Of a stretch of 64,000 nucleotides of DNA, positions 24,433 through 33,966 are shown piece after piece. Under the pieces are notes generated by a model that worked only from the letters and a program-made list of their open reading frames with translations, was not told where the DNA came from and did not search any database. The stretch is from Mycobacterium sp. Root135 (GTDB taxonomy: Bacteria > Actinomycetota > Actinomycetes > Mycobacteriales > Mycobacteriaceae). The stretch is taken from NCBI RefSeq assembly GCF_001426545.1, contig NZ_LMEZ01000004.1, forward strand, positions 434,001 through 498,000, in the 5' to 3' direction. The stretch's first letter is position 1; each line of letters starts with the position of its first letter. The translations under genes and the position numbers were made by a program.

Positions 24433-27339
24433 ATGGCAGGTGCCAGGCCTCCTCTGCGACGACGTTCGGCTCAGCTGCTGGGCCGCGCCGCCGAGCGGGT
24501 CGACGCCACGATCGGGTGGTCGCGACTGCCCACCGCGCTCGGCATCCCGGTATTGGTGGGTCTGCGTTACCGACTGCGCGCAGAGAATCTGTACGACACC
24601 GGGCGTGACCCGGGCAAGGCGCCGCCACCGGTCCACGACGGCCGCTACCGCACCGCCCGCACCGTCGACGGCACCTACAACGACTTGGTCGACCCGCTGA
24701 TGGGCGCCCAGGGCTGCCGATTCGGGCGCAACGTGCCCCTCGCCGAGGTGCACCGGGAGGACGACGACGCGCTGCTGAGTCCCAGCCCCAGTGTGGTCAG
24801 CCGCAGCCTGTTGCGCCGCAAGGAGTTTCAGCCGGCCACGACGCTCAACCTGCTGGCGGCGGCCTGGATCCAGTTCGAAGTCCATGACTGGCTGAGCCAC
24901 CCGACCGCGGACGACGACCCCTGGCGGATCGCGACGCAGGACGACAACGGCAACGAGCACGAGATGGAGATCAAGCGGACCAAGACCGATCCCGACGCCG
25001 ATCCCCACGGCCCGCCGACCTTCGTCACCGACGACACCCACTGGTGGGACGGATCCCAAATCTACGGCGGCTCTTCCGACTTCGCTGACGCGCTGCGCTC
25101 GTTGGAGAACGGCAAACTGCAGGTCGACGAGTTAGGCCTCCCGCCCGCCGCGCTGGAGGCGACCCTCGACCCCTCCGGCGTGGTCGGCAACTTCTGGGTC
25201 GGGCTGGCACTGCTGCACTCGTTGTTCATGCGCGAACACAACGCGATCTGCGACGTCCTCGCCGGGCACTATCCCCATCTGACCGATCAGGAGTTGTACG
25301 ACAGGGCCCGCCTGGTCAACGCGGCGCTGATGGCCAAGATCCACACGGTCGACTGGACGCCTGCGATCATCTCCCATCCCACGACGACATTTGCGATGCG
25401 CGCCAACTGGTTTGGCATCTTTGGGGAACGGCTCAACCCGTTCGTCCGCCGGTTCACCGACAACGAGGTCTTTACCGGCATCCCCGGCTCGCCCACCGAC
25501 CACCACGACGTCCCCTACTCCCTGACCGAGGAGTTCGTGGCGGTGTACCGCATGCATCCCCTGCTACCCGACGACTACGAATTCCGTTCTGCGACCGATG
25601 ATCGCGTGCTCGCCAAGCACCAACTCGTCGACCTCGAGTTCACGAAGGTCCGCGAACGGCTGGCCGAGACGCCGATGGCCGACCTGCTCTACTCGTTCGG
25701 GCGGTCGCACCCCGGCGCCATCACGTTGCACAACTACCCCGTGCAACTCACCAATATGGCCCGTGGCGACCAGAAGATCGACCTCGCCGCGGTGGACGTA
25801 CTCCGGGTCCGCGAGCGAGGAGTGCCGCGCTACAACGAGTTTCGTCGCCTGTTCCGGCTCAAGCCGGCCGCCACCTTCGCCGATCTTACCGACGACCCGG
25901 TGTGGGCCCGCGAGCTCGAGGAGGTCTACGGCGACGTCGAACGAGTCGACCTCATCGTCGGCATGTACGCCGAGCCGAAGCCACCGGGATTCGGGTTCAG
26001 CGACACCGCCTTTCGCGTCTTCATCCTGATGGCGTCACGTCGACTGGAAAGCGACCGCTTCTTCACCAGGGACTTCCGGCCCGAGGTCTACACGCCGGCC
26101 GGAATGGACTGGATCGCCCACAACTCGATGCGCACCGTGCTGCTGCGCCACTTCCCCGAACTGGAGCCCGCGCTGGCGGGAGTGAAGAATCCCTTTGCGC
26201 CGTGGACCCCGGCGGTCCGCAAGGACGGAGCAGCCATGAGCAAGCCCACCTACGTGCGCTACCGCGAGGATGTGGAACGACCCGGCGTCGACGAGGCGGG
26301 GTTGGTCGACGCGATCGCAGCCTCGTTGCATGGCAACAACGTGTGGGCATTCAAGAAGTACCGCCACGGCATCCGCGACGCCCACGCCAAGGGGCACGGG
26401 CTGCTGCGCGGCGAACTGACGGTCTACTCCGACCTTCCCGACGAGCTCAGGCAGGGGTTGTTCGCCGAGCCGGCCAGCTACCCCGTCGTGGCCCGGTTGT
26501 CGAGCACTGCGGGAGCGATGCGCAGCGATCAGACCAAGGGCATCAGGGGTCTTGGAATCAAGGTCGTCGGCGTCCCCGGCGCCAAGATCCTGCCCGACGA
26601 CGACACCGCCGTTCAGGACTTCATCCTCGTCACACACCGCGAGTTTCCGTTCGCCGACGCCGCGGCCTACCTGAAGCGCGGCATGCCGTTGGCGAAGTTG
26701 CTGGCGCGCACCCCCGACGGCGTGCTGCAGTTCGCGAGCCGCATCTTCGCGTTCCTCGGCAACCGGATACTGCCGCGCGTCGGGCTGGAGTTGCCCATGG
26801 CGCTGCAGCTGTTCGCCAGGCCGAACACACCGGTGCTCGGGGAGTCGTACTTCTCGTCATCGGCGTTGCAATACGGCGACTACATCGCCAGATTCGCCGT
26901 GGTCCCGCTGTCGGAGGCGGTGAAATTACTTCAGCACGAAGTGGTTCCGCCCATGGCAGGCGACGACGCCCACCGCGACATGGTGGTGGACTACTTCCGC
27001 ACCGACGGGGCCGAGTATGAGTTTCAGGTTCAGCTGTGCACCGACCTCGACGCCATGCCCGTCGAGGACGCGTCCGTCGACTGGCCAGAGGAACTCTCGC
27101 CTCACCGCGGCGTCGCGAAGCTCACCTTCCCCGCCCAGAACCCGGATACCAAGGAGCGGCGGGAGTACGGCGACGACGTGCTTTCGTTCAACTCGTGGCG
27201 AGGGTTGGCCGCGCACCGTCCGCTGGGCTCGATCAACCGTCTCAAGAAGCTGGTCTACGACGCCTCCAGCGATTTCCGGCATGCGCGCAACGGCGTCGAG
27301 CGTCGCGAGCCGGCCAGCGTCTCCGAACTGCCCGACTGA
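24433..27339 (+). CDS. Alpha-dioxygenase-like heme peroxidase fused to catalase-related domain
   Basis: This 968-residue protein has two heme-enzyme domains. Residues 1 to about 590 belong to the animal/plant heme peroxidase family, nearest in pattern to plant alpha-dioxygenases. The distal His is His151 (FEVHDWLSH), the proximal His is His375 (EEFVAVYRMHPLLPD), and the active-site region LLYSFGRSHPGAITLHNYP follows. Residues from about 602 to the end are a catalase-like domain: distal His651 (DAHAKGHG), an arginine in VARLSSTAG, and proximal Tyr814 (ALQYGDYIARF). By family knowledge the first domain would make a 2-hydroperoxy fatty acid and the second would act on a hydroperoxide; the coupling is inferred. 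Codon 602 is ATG with GGAG 7 bases upstream, so the catalase part may also be made separately. A LuxR-type regulator follows. Confidence 0.85.
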   Translation: MAGARPPLRRRSAQLLGRAAERVDATIGWSRLPTALGIPVLVGLRYRLRAENLYDTGRDPGKAPPPVHDGRYRTARTVDGTYNDLVDPLMGAQGCRFGRNVPLAEVHREDDDALLSPSPSVVSRSLLRRKEFQPATTLNLLAAAWIQFEVHDWLSHPTADDDPWRIATQDDNGNEHEMEIKRTKTDPDADPHGPPTFVTDDTHWWDGSQIYGGSSDFADALRSLENGKLQVDELGLPPAALEATLDPSGVVGNFWVGLALLHSLFMREHNAICDVLAGHYPHLTDQELYDRARLVNAALMAKIHTVDWTPAIISHPTTTFAMRANWFGIFGERLNPFVRRFTDNEVFTGIPGSPTDHHDVPYSLTEEFVAVYRMHPLLPDDYEFRSATDDRVLAKHQLVDLEFTKVRERLAETPMADLLYSFGRSHPGAITLHNYPVQLTNMARGDQKIDLAAVDVLRVRERGVPRYNEFRRLFRLKPAATFADLTDDPVWARELEEVYGDVERVDLIVGMYAEPKPPGFGFSDTAFRVFILMASRRLESDRFFTRDFRPEVYTPAGMDWIAHNSMRTVLLRHFPELEPALAGVKNPFAPWTPAVRKDGAAMSKPTYVRYREDVERPGVDEAGLVDAIAASLHGNNVWAFKKYRHGIRDAHAKGHGLLRGELTVYSDLPDELRQGLFAEPASYPVVARLSSTAGAMRSDQTKGIRGLGIKVVGVPGAKILPDDDTAVQDFILVTHREFPFADAAAYLKRGMPLAKLLARTPDGVLQFASRIFAFLGNRILPRVGLELPMALQLFARPNTPVLGESYFSSSALQYGDYIARFAVVPLSEAVKLLQHEVVPPMAGDDAHRDMVVDYFRTDGAEYEFQVQLCTDLDAMPVEDASVDWPEELSPHRGVAKLTFPAQNPDTKERREYGDDVLSFNSWRGLAAHRPLGSINRLKKLVYDASSDFRHARNGVERREPASVSELPD

Positions 27340-27452
27340 ATTTCGCCCAGCAAATGATCGGTGGCGCAGGCAATCTCAGTGCCGCGGCGGCATAGGGCGC
27401 GACCTGCTGAATAGGCGACGCGCCGCAGACCTGGCACTTAGACTCGCTGTGC

Positions 27453-30047
27453 ATGGGGCGCCAATGGCAGATGCTGGATCGCCCCGCCGAGTTCGACGCG
27501 ATCAGCCGTGCGCTCACCGACCCGGGCAGTGGCGGTGTGGTGCTCGTCGGCCCAGCCGGCGTCGGCAAGACCACCCTGGCCCGCAGCGTGGTCGCCACGT
27601 TGCCCTCAGAGGTGCACTGGATCGCCTGCACCGAATCGGCCCGCAGCATCCCGCTCGGCGTGTTCGCCCATCAGGTTCCCCCCTCGGGCTCGCGTGACCC
27701 ACTGGCATTGATCGCGTCGGCCCGGGAATCGCTTCTCGGACAACCGAACACGACCATCGGGGTCGACGACGCCTACCTTCTCGACGACCTGTCGGCCACC
27801 CTGGTGCACCAGCTCGCCGTCGAGGGGGCCGCCCGGTTCGTCGCGACGGTTCGCAGCGGTGAGCCCGTCCCCGACGCGGTCACGTCGCTGTGGAAGGACG
27901 GTTACCTCAAGCGCTTCGAACTCGCCCCGCTGTCCAAGCAACAAAGCGTCGCCCTGGTCGAGACGGTGCTCGGTGGTCGTCTCGAAGGGCTCAGCGCCGA
28001 CGTCATGTGGAACTCCTCGGGTGGCAATCCGCTGTTCCTGCGCCACCTGGTGGAGGGGGCGGTCGAGGCAGGCACGTTGACCGAGGTGTCCGGCGTCTGG
28101 CAGCTCCGAGGCTCGACCGTCATTTCCTCTGGCCTGGCATCTCTGCTCGCCAACCGCCTCGACCGAGCCACCGCCGAGGTGATGACGACCCTGAAACTGC
28201 TGTCGCTGTGCGAGCCATGCGACATCGACACCCTGTGCACACTGGCAGGCGAAGCGGCGGTCGACGCCGCCGAGGAGCAGGGACTGATCCGGATCACGCG
28301 CGACGGTGTTCAGCTCAACGCCCGTTTCAGCCACCCGCTGTACGGCGAGGTCGTCCGGCAGCGCACCGGAACGGCGTCGGCCCGGCGGCTGCGCGGCACC
28401 ATCGTCACCGCGTTGCGGGATCGCCCGGCCGACACCACCGCCGCCCGAATCAAGCTGGCCCAGCTCTTCGTCGGCAGCGATCAGGTGCCGGACACGAACC
28501 TGTTGATCACCGCCGCCAAGGACGCCATTTCGCTGTCCAACATTCCGCTCGGTGAGCAGCTCGCCCGCACCGCACTGGAGCACGACGGCGGGCTCAGAGC
28601 CGCGGAGGTGCTGTCGCGGGCACTGATGTGGCAGGGCCGCCCCGCCGAGGCCGATGCCATTCTGGCCGGGTTCGATCCCGACGGCCTCGACGAACTCGAG
28701 CTGGTTCAGTGGGGCATTCCGCGGGTGTCGATCCTGTTCTGGTCCATGGGTGCTGTCGCAGAAGCACATTCGGTGATGCGTATCCTCGCCGACCGGATCG
28801 AGCACCCCGCGCTGCGCCTCGTCGTCCAGGCGACGTCGGCCGCACTTGCCGTCCACGAGAACAGAATCAACGAGGGGCTGGCCATCGCCGAGGCGGTGCT
28901 GTCCGATCCCGACGCACCCAAGCAGGCGTTCGAGTTCGCCGCGTTTAGTGCGGGATTGGCCATGCCCGTCGCTGGCCGCGGTGACGAGTTCGAACCGATC
29001 GCGGCGACGAGTCGGGCGCAGCTGAAGTCCACCGACGGCATGATCAAGGTGATGGTGCGCTACGGCGACGTGCTGGCACTGACCACCGTCGGCCAGCTCG
29101 ACCTGGCCGACGAGCGGGCGGCGGACTACGCGACCTTCTCGTCGTCGGGCCAGCGGCTGGGGTGGGCGATCGCCAGGATCACCGCTGGCGTCGTCGCCAC
29201 CTACCGCGGGCGATTTCCCGACGCCATCAGCGCAATCGAGCAGGCACTCGCGGCGCTGGCGGCGGAAGCCTCGCTGCCGTGGCGGCTGCCCGCTCGGCTG
29301 TTGCTCGTCAAGTGCCATTCGGCGCTCGGCGACGTCGAGCGGGCCACCCGCGTCCTCGCCGAGGCGGCAGAGCACGGCGGCCCGAGCGTCGCGATCCACG
29401 AGCCGCAGGCGTTGATCGCCAGGTCGTGGCTGGCCGCCGCCGAGGGATCCGAACGATCGTCACTGGACTTGGCAAGGGCCGCAGCCGAATTGGCGCACGG
29501 GGTGGGTCAGTACGCCGTCGAGGGTGAGGCGCTGCACCACCTCGCCCGGCTCGGTGACCGCGGAGTCGCCGGACGGTTGCGCTCGCTTCAGAGCCGCATC
29601 GCCGGGCCGCTGGCCGACCTGTACACCCGGCACGCCTCAGCCGTTGCCACCTCCGACGGAGCGGCGTTGGACTCGGTCAGCGCGGCCTTCGAGGACGCCG
29701 GATTCCTGTTGTCCGCTGCAGATTCGGCCGCCCAGGCGGCGGCCGTGCACCATCGCGCCGGTGACCGTCGCCGCAACTCGGAGTCCGCCGCGCGGGCGCT
29801 TCGTCTCGCGGCGCAGTGCGGCGGTGCCGTCACCCCCGCCGTCCGCGCCGCGGCCGCCCCGCTGCCGGTGACGTCGCGGGAACGCGAGATCGCCGCGATG
29901 GTCGCGGCGGGGTTGACCAACCGCGAGATCGCCGACCGGTTGGTGGTGTCGGTGCGCACGGTGGAGGGTCACATCTACCGCGCCTGCATCAAACTCGACG
30001 TCACCGATCGCGAGGAGTTGGGCAGGATCGTCCGGCCCGACGGTTAG
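27453..30047 (+). CDS. LAL-type ATP-binding LuxR-family regulator
   Basis: This 864-residue regulator has an N-terminal AAA/STAND-like ATPase with Walker A at about 31-41 (LVGPAGVGKTT) and Walker B-like TIGVDDAYLLDD. A long helical, TPR-like middle follows, then a C-terminal LuxR helix-turn-helix at about 800-860 (SREREIAAMVAAGLTNREIADRLVVSVRTVEGHIY). The size and layout match the LAL/MalT-like group, which sense a small molecule through ATP-dependent assembly. It lies 113 bases downstream of the dioxygenase-catalase gene on the same strand and may control it. The last 4 bases overlap the convergent membrane-protein gene. Confidence 0.92.
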   Translation: MGRQWQMLDRPAEFDAISRALTDPGSGGVVLVGPAGVGKTTLARSVVATLPSEVHWIACTESARSIPLGVFAHQVPPSGSRDPLALIASARESLLGQPNTTIGVDDAYLLDDLSATLVHQLAVEGAARFVATVRSGEPVPDAVTSLWKDGYLKRFELAPLSKQQSVALVETVLGGRLEGLSADVMWNSSGGNPLFLRHLVEGAVEAGTLTEVSGVWQLRGSTVISSGLASLLANRLDRATAEVMTTLKLLSLCEPCDIDTLCTLAGEAAVDAAEEQGLIRITRDGVQLNARFSHPLYGEVVRQRTGTASARRLRGTIVTALRDRPADTTAARIKLAQLFVGSDQVPDTNLLITAAKDAISLSNIPLGEQLARTALEHDGGLRAAEVLSRALMWQGRPAEADAILAGFDPDGLDELELVQWGIPRVSILFWSMGAVAEAHSVMRILADRIEHPALRLVVQATSAALAVHENRINEGLAIAEAVLSDPDAPKQAFEFAAFSAGLAMPVAGRGDEFEPIAATSRAQLKSTDGMIKVMVRYGDVLALTTVGQLDLADERAADYATFSSSGQRLGWAIARITAGVVATYRGRFPDAISAIEQALAALAAEASLPWRLPARLLLVKCHSALGDVERATRVLAEAAEHGGPSVAIHEPQALIARSWLAAAEGSERSSLDLARAAAELAHGVGQYAVEGEALHHLARLGDRGVAGRLRSLQSRIAGPLADLYTRHASAVATSDGAALDSVSAAFEDAGFLLSAADSAAQAAAVHHRAGDRRRNSESAARALRLAAQCGGAVTPAVRAAAAPLPVTSREREIAAMVAAGLTNREIADRLVVSVRTVEGHIYRACIKLDVTDREELGRIVRPDG

Positions 30048-30898
30048 GTGCGCCGCAATCCGCCGAGCATCGACACCAGCACGCCGAACAACACGAGCGC
30101 GGCGCCGGCGGCGATGGTCAGGTTCAGCCACAGGTGCAGGCTGCCGATCGCGTGGTCCACCATCGCGCCGGCCACGTTCCTGACGTCGGCCGAGGTGGCG
30201 GCGAGCCCCTCGTCGACGTACCGCCGGCCCACCTCGATGCCGGCCCAACCGGCGGCCCCCACGACGAGCCCCGAAACACCAAGGGCGCCAAGGGCCTTAC
30301 CTCGCCGCTTGGCCACGGCCAACGTCAACAGCGCGAACACGCCGGCCAGGACGGCGGTGCCGACGCTCACCCACGGCCCCCACTTCGCCACCTCGCGGAA
30401 CTTGCCGGGGCGCAACGATTGGGAGACGTTCTCGGTCAGTGGTATCTGCAGCGTCTCGGGCGCCTTGATACCGAAGTCGGCGAGGGTCTGCTGAAATGAG
30501 CTGTCCGCCAACATCGGTGACAGGTCGATCTCCCATCGCCCCGATGCGTCGGACACGCCGACGGAGTCGGTGAACAGCCAGCGATGTGCGACCTGGTTGG
30601 CCAGTGCGAACTGGCCGGGGAACGCGTCACTGCTGGTGTAGGCCCTGGCCGCTCCGTTCAGCAGCGTCTCGTTGACGTCGGCGCTCGAGTAACCGGCGTT
30701 GGCGGACAACGTCATCAGCTGTGAGGTCAGCGCGGCGGCCATCGCCTGCTGCACCGCTGGATCCTTGGCGGCAGACGTGGCGAGCGCCGAGTAGCCGTCC
30801 CGGTCGACGACGTTGTGCTGGGCCCAGGTCGCAGGAACCGCGACGGCCAGGGTCACGGTGGCGAGAACCCACAGCAGGAAGGCCGCGAGCAACCGCAT
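30044..30898 (-). CDS. Conserved membrane protein with large external loop
   Basis: This 284-residue protein has an N-terminal helix (about 3-22) and an external region over 25-175. Three C-terminal helices follow at about 180-198, 205-222 and 250-275. The layout is typical of actinobacterial membrane proteins of unknown function. There are no catalytic motifs. It converges on the LAL regulator, with a 4-base overlap, and is followed upstream by the class I PPK2 gene on the same strand. Confidence 0.75.
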   Translation of the reverse strand: MRLLAAFLLWVLATVTLAVAVPATWAQHNVVDRDGYSALATSAAKDPAVQQAMAAALTSQLMTLSANAGYSSADVNETLLNGAARAYTSSDAFPGQFALANQVAHRWLFTDSVGVSDASGRWEIDLSPMLADSSFQQTLADFGIKAPETLQIPLTENVSQSLRPGKFREVAKWGPWVSVGTAVLAGVFALLTLAVAKRRGKALGALGVSGLVVGAAGWAGIEVGRRYVDEGLAATSADVRNVAGAMVDHAIGSLHLWLNLTIAAGAALVLFGVLVSMLGGLRRT

Positions 30899-30930
30899 GC
30901 GTGCGTCCTTCCGTCCGGCGCGCGGACCGG

Positions 30931-31797
30931 TCAGTCGGCTAGCGCGCGTCCCACGATGAGCGGGTCGGCGCGGCCGACCACCTCGTGATCCTTGTTGTCG
31001 TAGTCGAACTTACCCAGGACGTAGCGCATCGCGTTGATGCGGGCGCGTTTCTTGTCGTTGCTCTTCACCACGGTCCACGGCGCCATCTCGGTGTCCGTCC
31101 AGGCGAACATGTCCTCCTTGGCCGCGGTGTAGTCCTCCCACTTGTCCAACGAGGCGAGGTCGGTGGGCGAGAGCTTCCATTGCCGGACCGGGTCGACCTG
31201 GCGGATGGTGAACCGCGTGCGCTGCTCGGCCTGGGTGACGGAGAACCACAGCTTGGTGAGGCTGACGCCGTCGTTGACGAGCATCTGCTCGAACAGCGGC
31301 GCCTGCCTGATGAACTCGGCGTGCTGCTTGCCGGTGCAGTAGCCCATCACGCGCTCGACGCCGGCGCGGTTGTACCAGGACCGGTCGAACAGGACGATCT
31401 CGCCCGCGGCCGGGAGGTGCTTGACGTACCGCTGGAAGTACCACTGCGTGGTCTCGCGTTCGGTGGGCTTCTCCAACGCCACGACGCGGGCACCACGCGG
31501 GTTGAGGTGTTCCATGAACCGCTTGATGGTGCCGCCCTTGCCCGCGGCGTCGCGCCCCTCGAACACGATGACGTGCCGGAGCCCGTTGGTCTGGCTCCAC
31601 TTCTGCAGCTTCAGCAGTTCTATCTGCAGCAGCCTCTTCTGCTCCTCGTAGTCCTCACGCCGCATGCGCTCGTCGTACGGGTAGTTCTCACGCCAGGTGT
31701 CGACGACTTCGCCGGTGGGCTGAATGATCAGCTGCGGATCGTCGTCGTCGTCATCGCGCACGGTGTAGCCGTTGAGGGCATGGGCGTCCAGGGTCAC
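30931..31797 (-). CDS. ppk2: Polyphosphate kinase 2, class I
   Basis: This enzyme uses polyphosphate to phosphorylate nucleoside diphosphates; the M. tuberculosis homologue prefers GDP. The protein has 288 residues with an acidic N-terminus (RDDDDDDPQ), Walker A GRDAAGKGG near 85, LNPRGARVVALEKPTERE, and the Walker B/lid region FDRSWYNRAGVERVMGYC. These are the hallmarks of one-domain class I PPK2. It is the second PPK2 in the window; the enzyme at 10890 has a different P-loop context. Confidence 0.93.
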   Translation of the reverse strand: MTLDAHALNGYTVRDDDDDDPQLIIQPTGEVVDTWRENYPYDERMRREDYEEQKRLLQIELLKLQKWSQTNGLRHVIVFEGRDAAGKGGTIKRFMEHLNPRGARVVALEKPTERETTQWYFQRYVKHLPAAGEIVLFDRSWYNRAGVERVMGYCTGKQHAEFIRQAPLFEQMLVNDGVSLTKLWFSVTQAEQRTRFTIRQVDPVRQWKLSPTDLASLDKWEDYTAAKEDMFAWTDTEMAPWTVVKSNDKKRARINAMRYVLGKFDYDNKDHEVVGRADPLIVGRALAD

Positions 31798-31866
31798 CGG
31801 CGCAACGTAGCGACCCAGACCTAATCGGGGGTGACGGCAACGTGAACGGAAGGTGCCGCCGCCCCG

Positions 31867-33378
31867 CTACTTGGCCGTGCGCTTCGGGCGGATCAGCGCG
31901 AACTTCGTCATCATCGCGTTCATCCGCTTCGTCGACTTGAGCGAGTTGTTGTAGTAGTTGCCGCCCGCGCCCGCACTGGTGCGCGGCGCGACGATGGCCT
32001 CCTGGCGACAGAACTTGCGCAAGCCCTCCGCGCCGCCGAAGCGCACGCCGATGCCCGAGGTCTTCCAACCGCCCATGGGGGCAGTCGTGCACATCAGGTT
32101 GGAGATCACGTCGTTGATGTTGACGGCACCGCAATCCAGTTCCAGCGCAACGTCCTTGGCCCTTTCGACGTCGCGGGAGAACACCGCCGCGCTCAGTCCG
32201 TACGGGCTGTCGTTGGCCAGCCGCACCGCTTCGGCGACGGTGGCCACCTTCATGATGGGCAGCGTCGGACCAAACGTCTCGTCGGTCATGCAGGCCATCG
32301 AGTGGTCGACGTCGACCAGCACCGTGGGGGGGTAGAAGCTGCCGACCCCGGTCGGTCGCTTGCCACCCGTCAGTGCCCGTGCCCCCTTCGCCAGGGCGTC
32401 GTCGACGTGCCGCGCGGTGACGTCCACCTGGCTGTCGTCGATGAGCGCGCCGAAGTCGAAGCCCTCCCCCGCGCCCATCTTCAAGTTGTTCACGTCACGG
32501 ACGACGGCCTCGACGAACTTCTCGTAGACCTGCTCGAGCACGTAGACCCGCTCGACCGACACACACGTCTGACCGGCGTTGAACATCGAGCCCCAGACGG
32601 CGGCGTGCGCGGCGAGGTCGACGTCGGCGTCCTCGAGCACGATCATCGGATCCTTGCCGCCGAGTTCCAGGCTGACCGGGGTGAGCCGGCGGGCGGCGCG
32701 CTCCATCACCTTGGCGCCGGTGGCACTGGAGCCGGTGAACTGGATGTAGTCGGAGTTGTCGACGACGGCCTCGACCGCCTCGCGCGCTCCCTGGACGACC
32801 GCCATCACCTCGGGGGCGCCGGAGTCCAGCCAGCCGCGCAGCAGCAGTTCAGCGGTCAGCGGGGTGCGCTCGGACGGCTTGAGCAGCACCGCGCACCCTG
32901 CGGCGAGTGCGGCGATGCCGTCCATCAGCATGTTGGCGACCGGGTAGTTCCACGGCGCGACGATCCCCACGATCGGACGCGGCCGGTAGTGCACGGCGAT
33001 CTTCTTGACCGAGAGGAACGGCAGCGACGCAGGCCGGGTCTCGGGCGCCAGCGCCTTCTCCATGATCTTGATGTAGTACGACGCGATCATGATCAGCAGC
33101 GGCACTTCCTGCGCCGCGTCGGTTGCCGACTTGCCGGTTTCGGCGATCAGCAGCGACTCGATCTCCTCGCGGTGGTCGCCGAGCCATACGGCGTAACGGG
33201 CGATCACCTTTGCGCGGCCGGCGGCGCCGCGGGCTTCCCATTCGCGTTGCGACTGGCGCAGTCCGGCGGCGACGCGGGCGACGTCGGCGGGGTCCGACCA
33301 GCGGACCGTGCCGGCGACCGCACCGGTGGCGGGGTTGAGGATCTTCGCAACGGCGTCGACTTCGGGCGTAGCTGTCAT
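31867..33378 (-). CDS. Aldehyde dehydrogenase, succinate-semialdehyde dehydrogenase-like
   Basis: This NAD(P)-dependent aldehyde dehydrogenase has 503 residues: the catalytic Cys272 is in NAGQTCVS, the general-base Glu is in LELGGKDP, the cofactor segment is IVAPWNYP, and FTGSSATG forms the dinucleotide loop. The overall pattern resembles GabD2 (Rv1731) of M. tuberculosis, but substrate cannot be fixed from sequence. A basic tail ends the protein (RPKRTAK). It lies between the class I PPK2 and PAP2 genes, all on the minus strand. It could supply the aldehyde dehydrogenase missing beside the DUF779 gene. Confidence 0.92.
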   Translation of the reverse strand: MTATPEVDAVAKILNPATGAVAGTVRWSDPADVARVAAGLRQSQREWEARGAAGRAKVIARYAVWLGDHREEIESLLIAETGKSATDAAQEVPLLIMIASYYIKIMEKALAPETRPASLPFLSVKKIAVHYRPRPIVGIVAPWNYPVANMLMDGIAALAAGCAVLLKPSERTPLTAELLLRGWLDSGAPEVMAVVQGAREAVEAVVDNSDYIQFTGSSATGAKVMERAARRLTPVSLELGGKDPMIVLEDADVDLAAHAAVWGSMFNAGQTCVSVERVYVLEQVYEKFVEAVVRDVNNLKMGAGEGFDFGALIDDSQVDVTARHVDDALAKGARALTGGKRPTGVGSFYPPTVLVDVDHSMACMTDETFGPTLPIMKVATVAEAVRLANDSPYGLSAAVFSRDVERAKDVALELDCGAVNINDVISNLMCTTAPMGGWKTSGIGVRFGGAEGLRKFCRQEAIVAPRTSAGAGGNYYNNSLKSTKRMNAMMTKFALIRPKRTAK

Positions 33379-33387
33379 GACCTCATG

Positions 33388-33966
33388 CTAACCGTTGCTG
33401 TGATCTAGATCGCAGCGGGGTTGACACCCGTCAAGTTTGGCCGCCGTGGCGGCCAGCACCACCAGGGAACTGCCGAGAAGCACGGCGCCGATCGCGTCGG
33501 TGAAGTAGTGGTACGTGAGCGCCTGACCTGCGGCGCCAAGCGTGACGAACACCGCAGCCGCCAGCAGCAACCACCGTCGCACCCCCCACACCAAGACGAC
33601 CACACCGAGCACCGTCATCATCACCGTGACGTGCCCGCTCGGGTAGGCAAGCGCGCCCTCACGCTCGCGGCCGAACAGACGCTTGAGCACTCGCACCGCG
33701 ACGACACCCGCTAGGGGCGTCAGCGCCGCCACCGCGGCCAGCCGCCAGCGCCGCCGGTAGAGCGCCACCGCCACGGCGGCGATCAACAGGAGTTGAAGCA
33801 GTAGTGGTTCGGTGAAGAACAGCAGCTTGCCCAGAACGGGGTGCGCGTTCCACCCGTTGCGGATGAACCAGTCGTCGACGCGCGTCGAACGGTCGCCGAC
33901 CACCAGCCCAAGCGCCACCATCAGCGGAAGACCGACGGCCGGCCACCACTTCAGCGCGGGCGTCAT
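33388..33966 (-). CDS. PAP2-family membrane phosphatase
   Basis: This 192-residue integral membrane protein of the phosphatidic acid phosphatase type 2 superfamily has five to six helices. The motifs are KRLFGRERE (motif 1), YPSGHVT (motif 2) and HYFTDAIGAVLLG (motif 3). It would dephosphorylate a lipid or polyprenyl phosphate on the outer face of the membrane. ATG 33966 overlaps the stop of the DinB gene (ATGA), so translation is coupled. The frame is open further up, but that part belongs to the DinB gene. Confidence 0.9.
   Translation of the reverse strand: MTPALKWWPAVGLPLMVALGLVVGDRSTRVDDWFIRNGWNAHPVLGKLLFFTEPLLLQLLLIAAVAVALYRRRWRLAAVAALTPLAGVVAVRVLKRLFGREREGALAYPSGHVTVMMTVLGVVVLVWGVRRWLLLAAAVFVTLGAAGQALTYHYFTDAIGAVLLGSSLVVLAATAAKLDGCQPRCDLDHSNG

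Noticed and set aside
24433..27339. Treating the dioxygenase-catalase gene as two genes or a frameshift artefact
   Set aside because: The frame is continuous through the junction with plausible codons. The internal ATG with GGAG is reported as a possible second start instead.
27606..29399. 597-codon open frame opposite the LAL regulator
   Set aside because: It is antisense to clear ATPase and helix-turn-helix domains, and the translated sequence is Arg/Gly/Gln-rich with no similarity.
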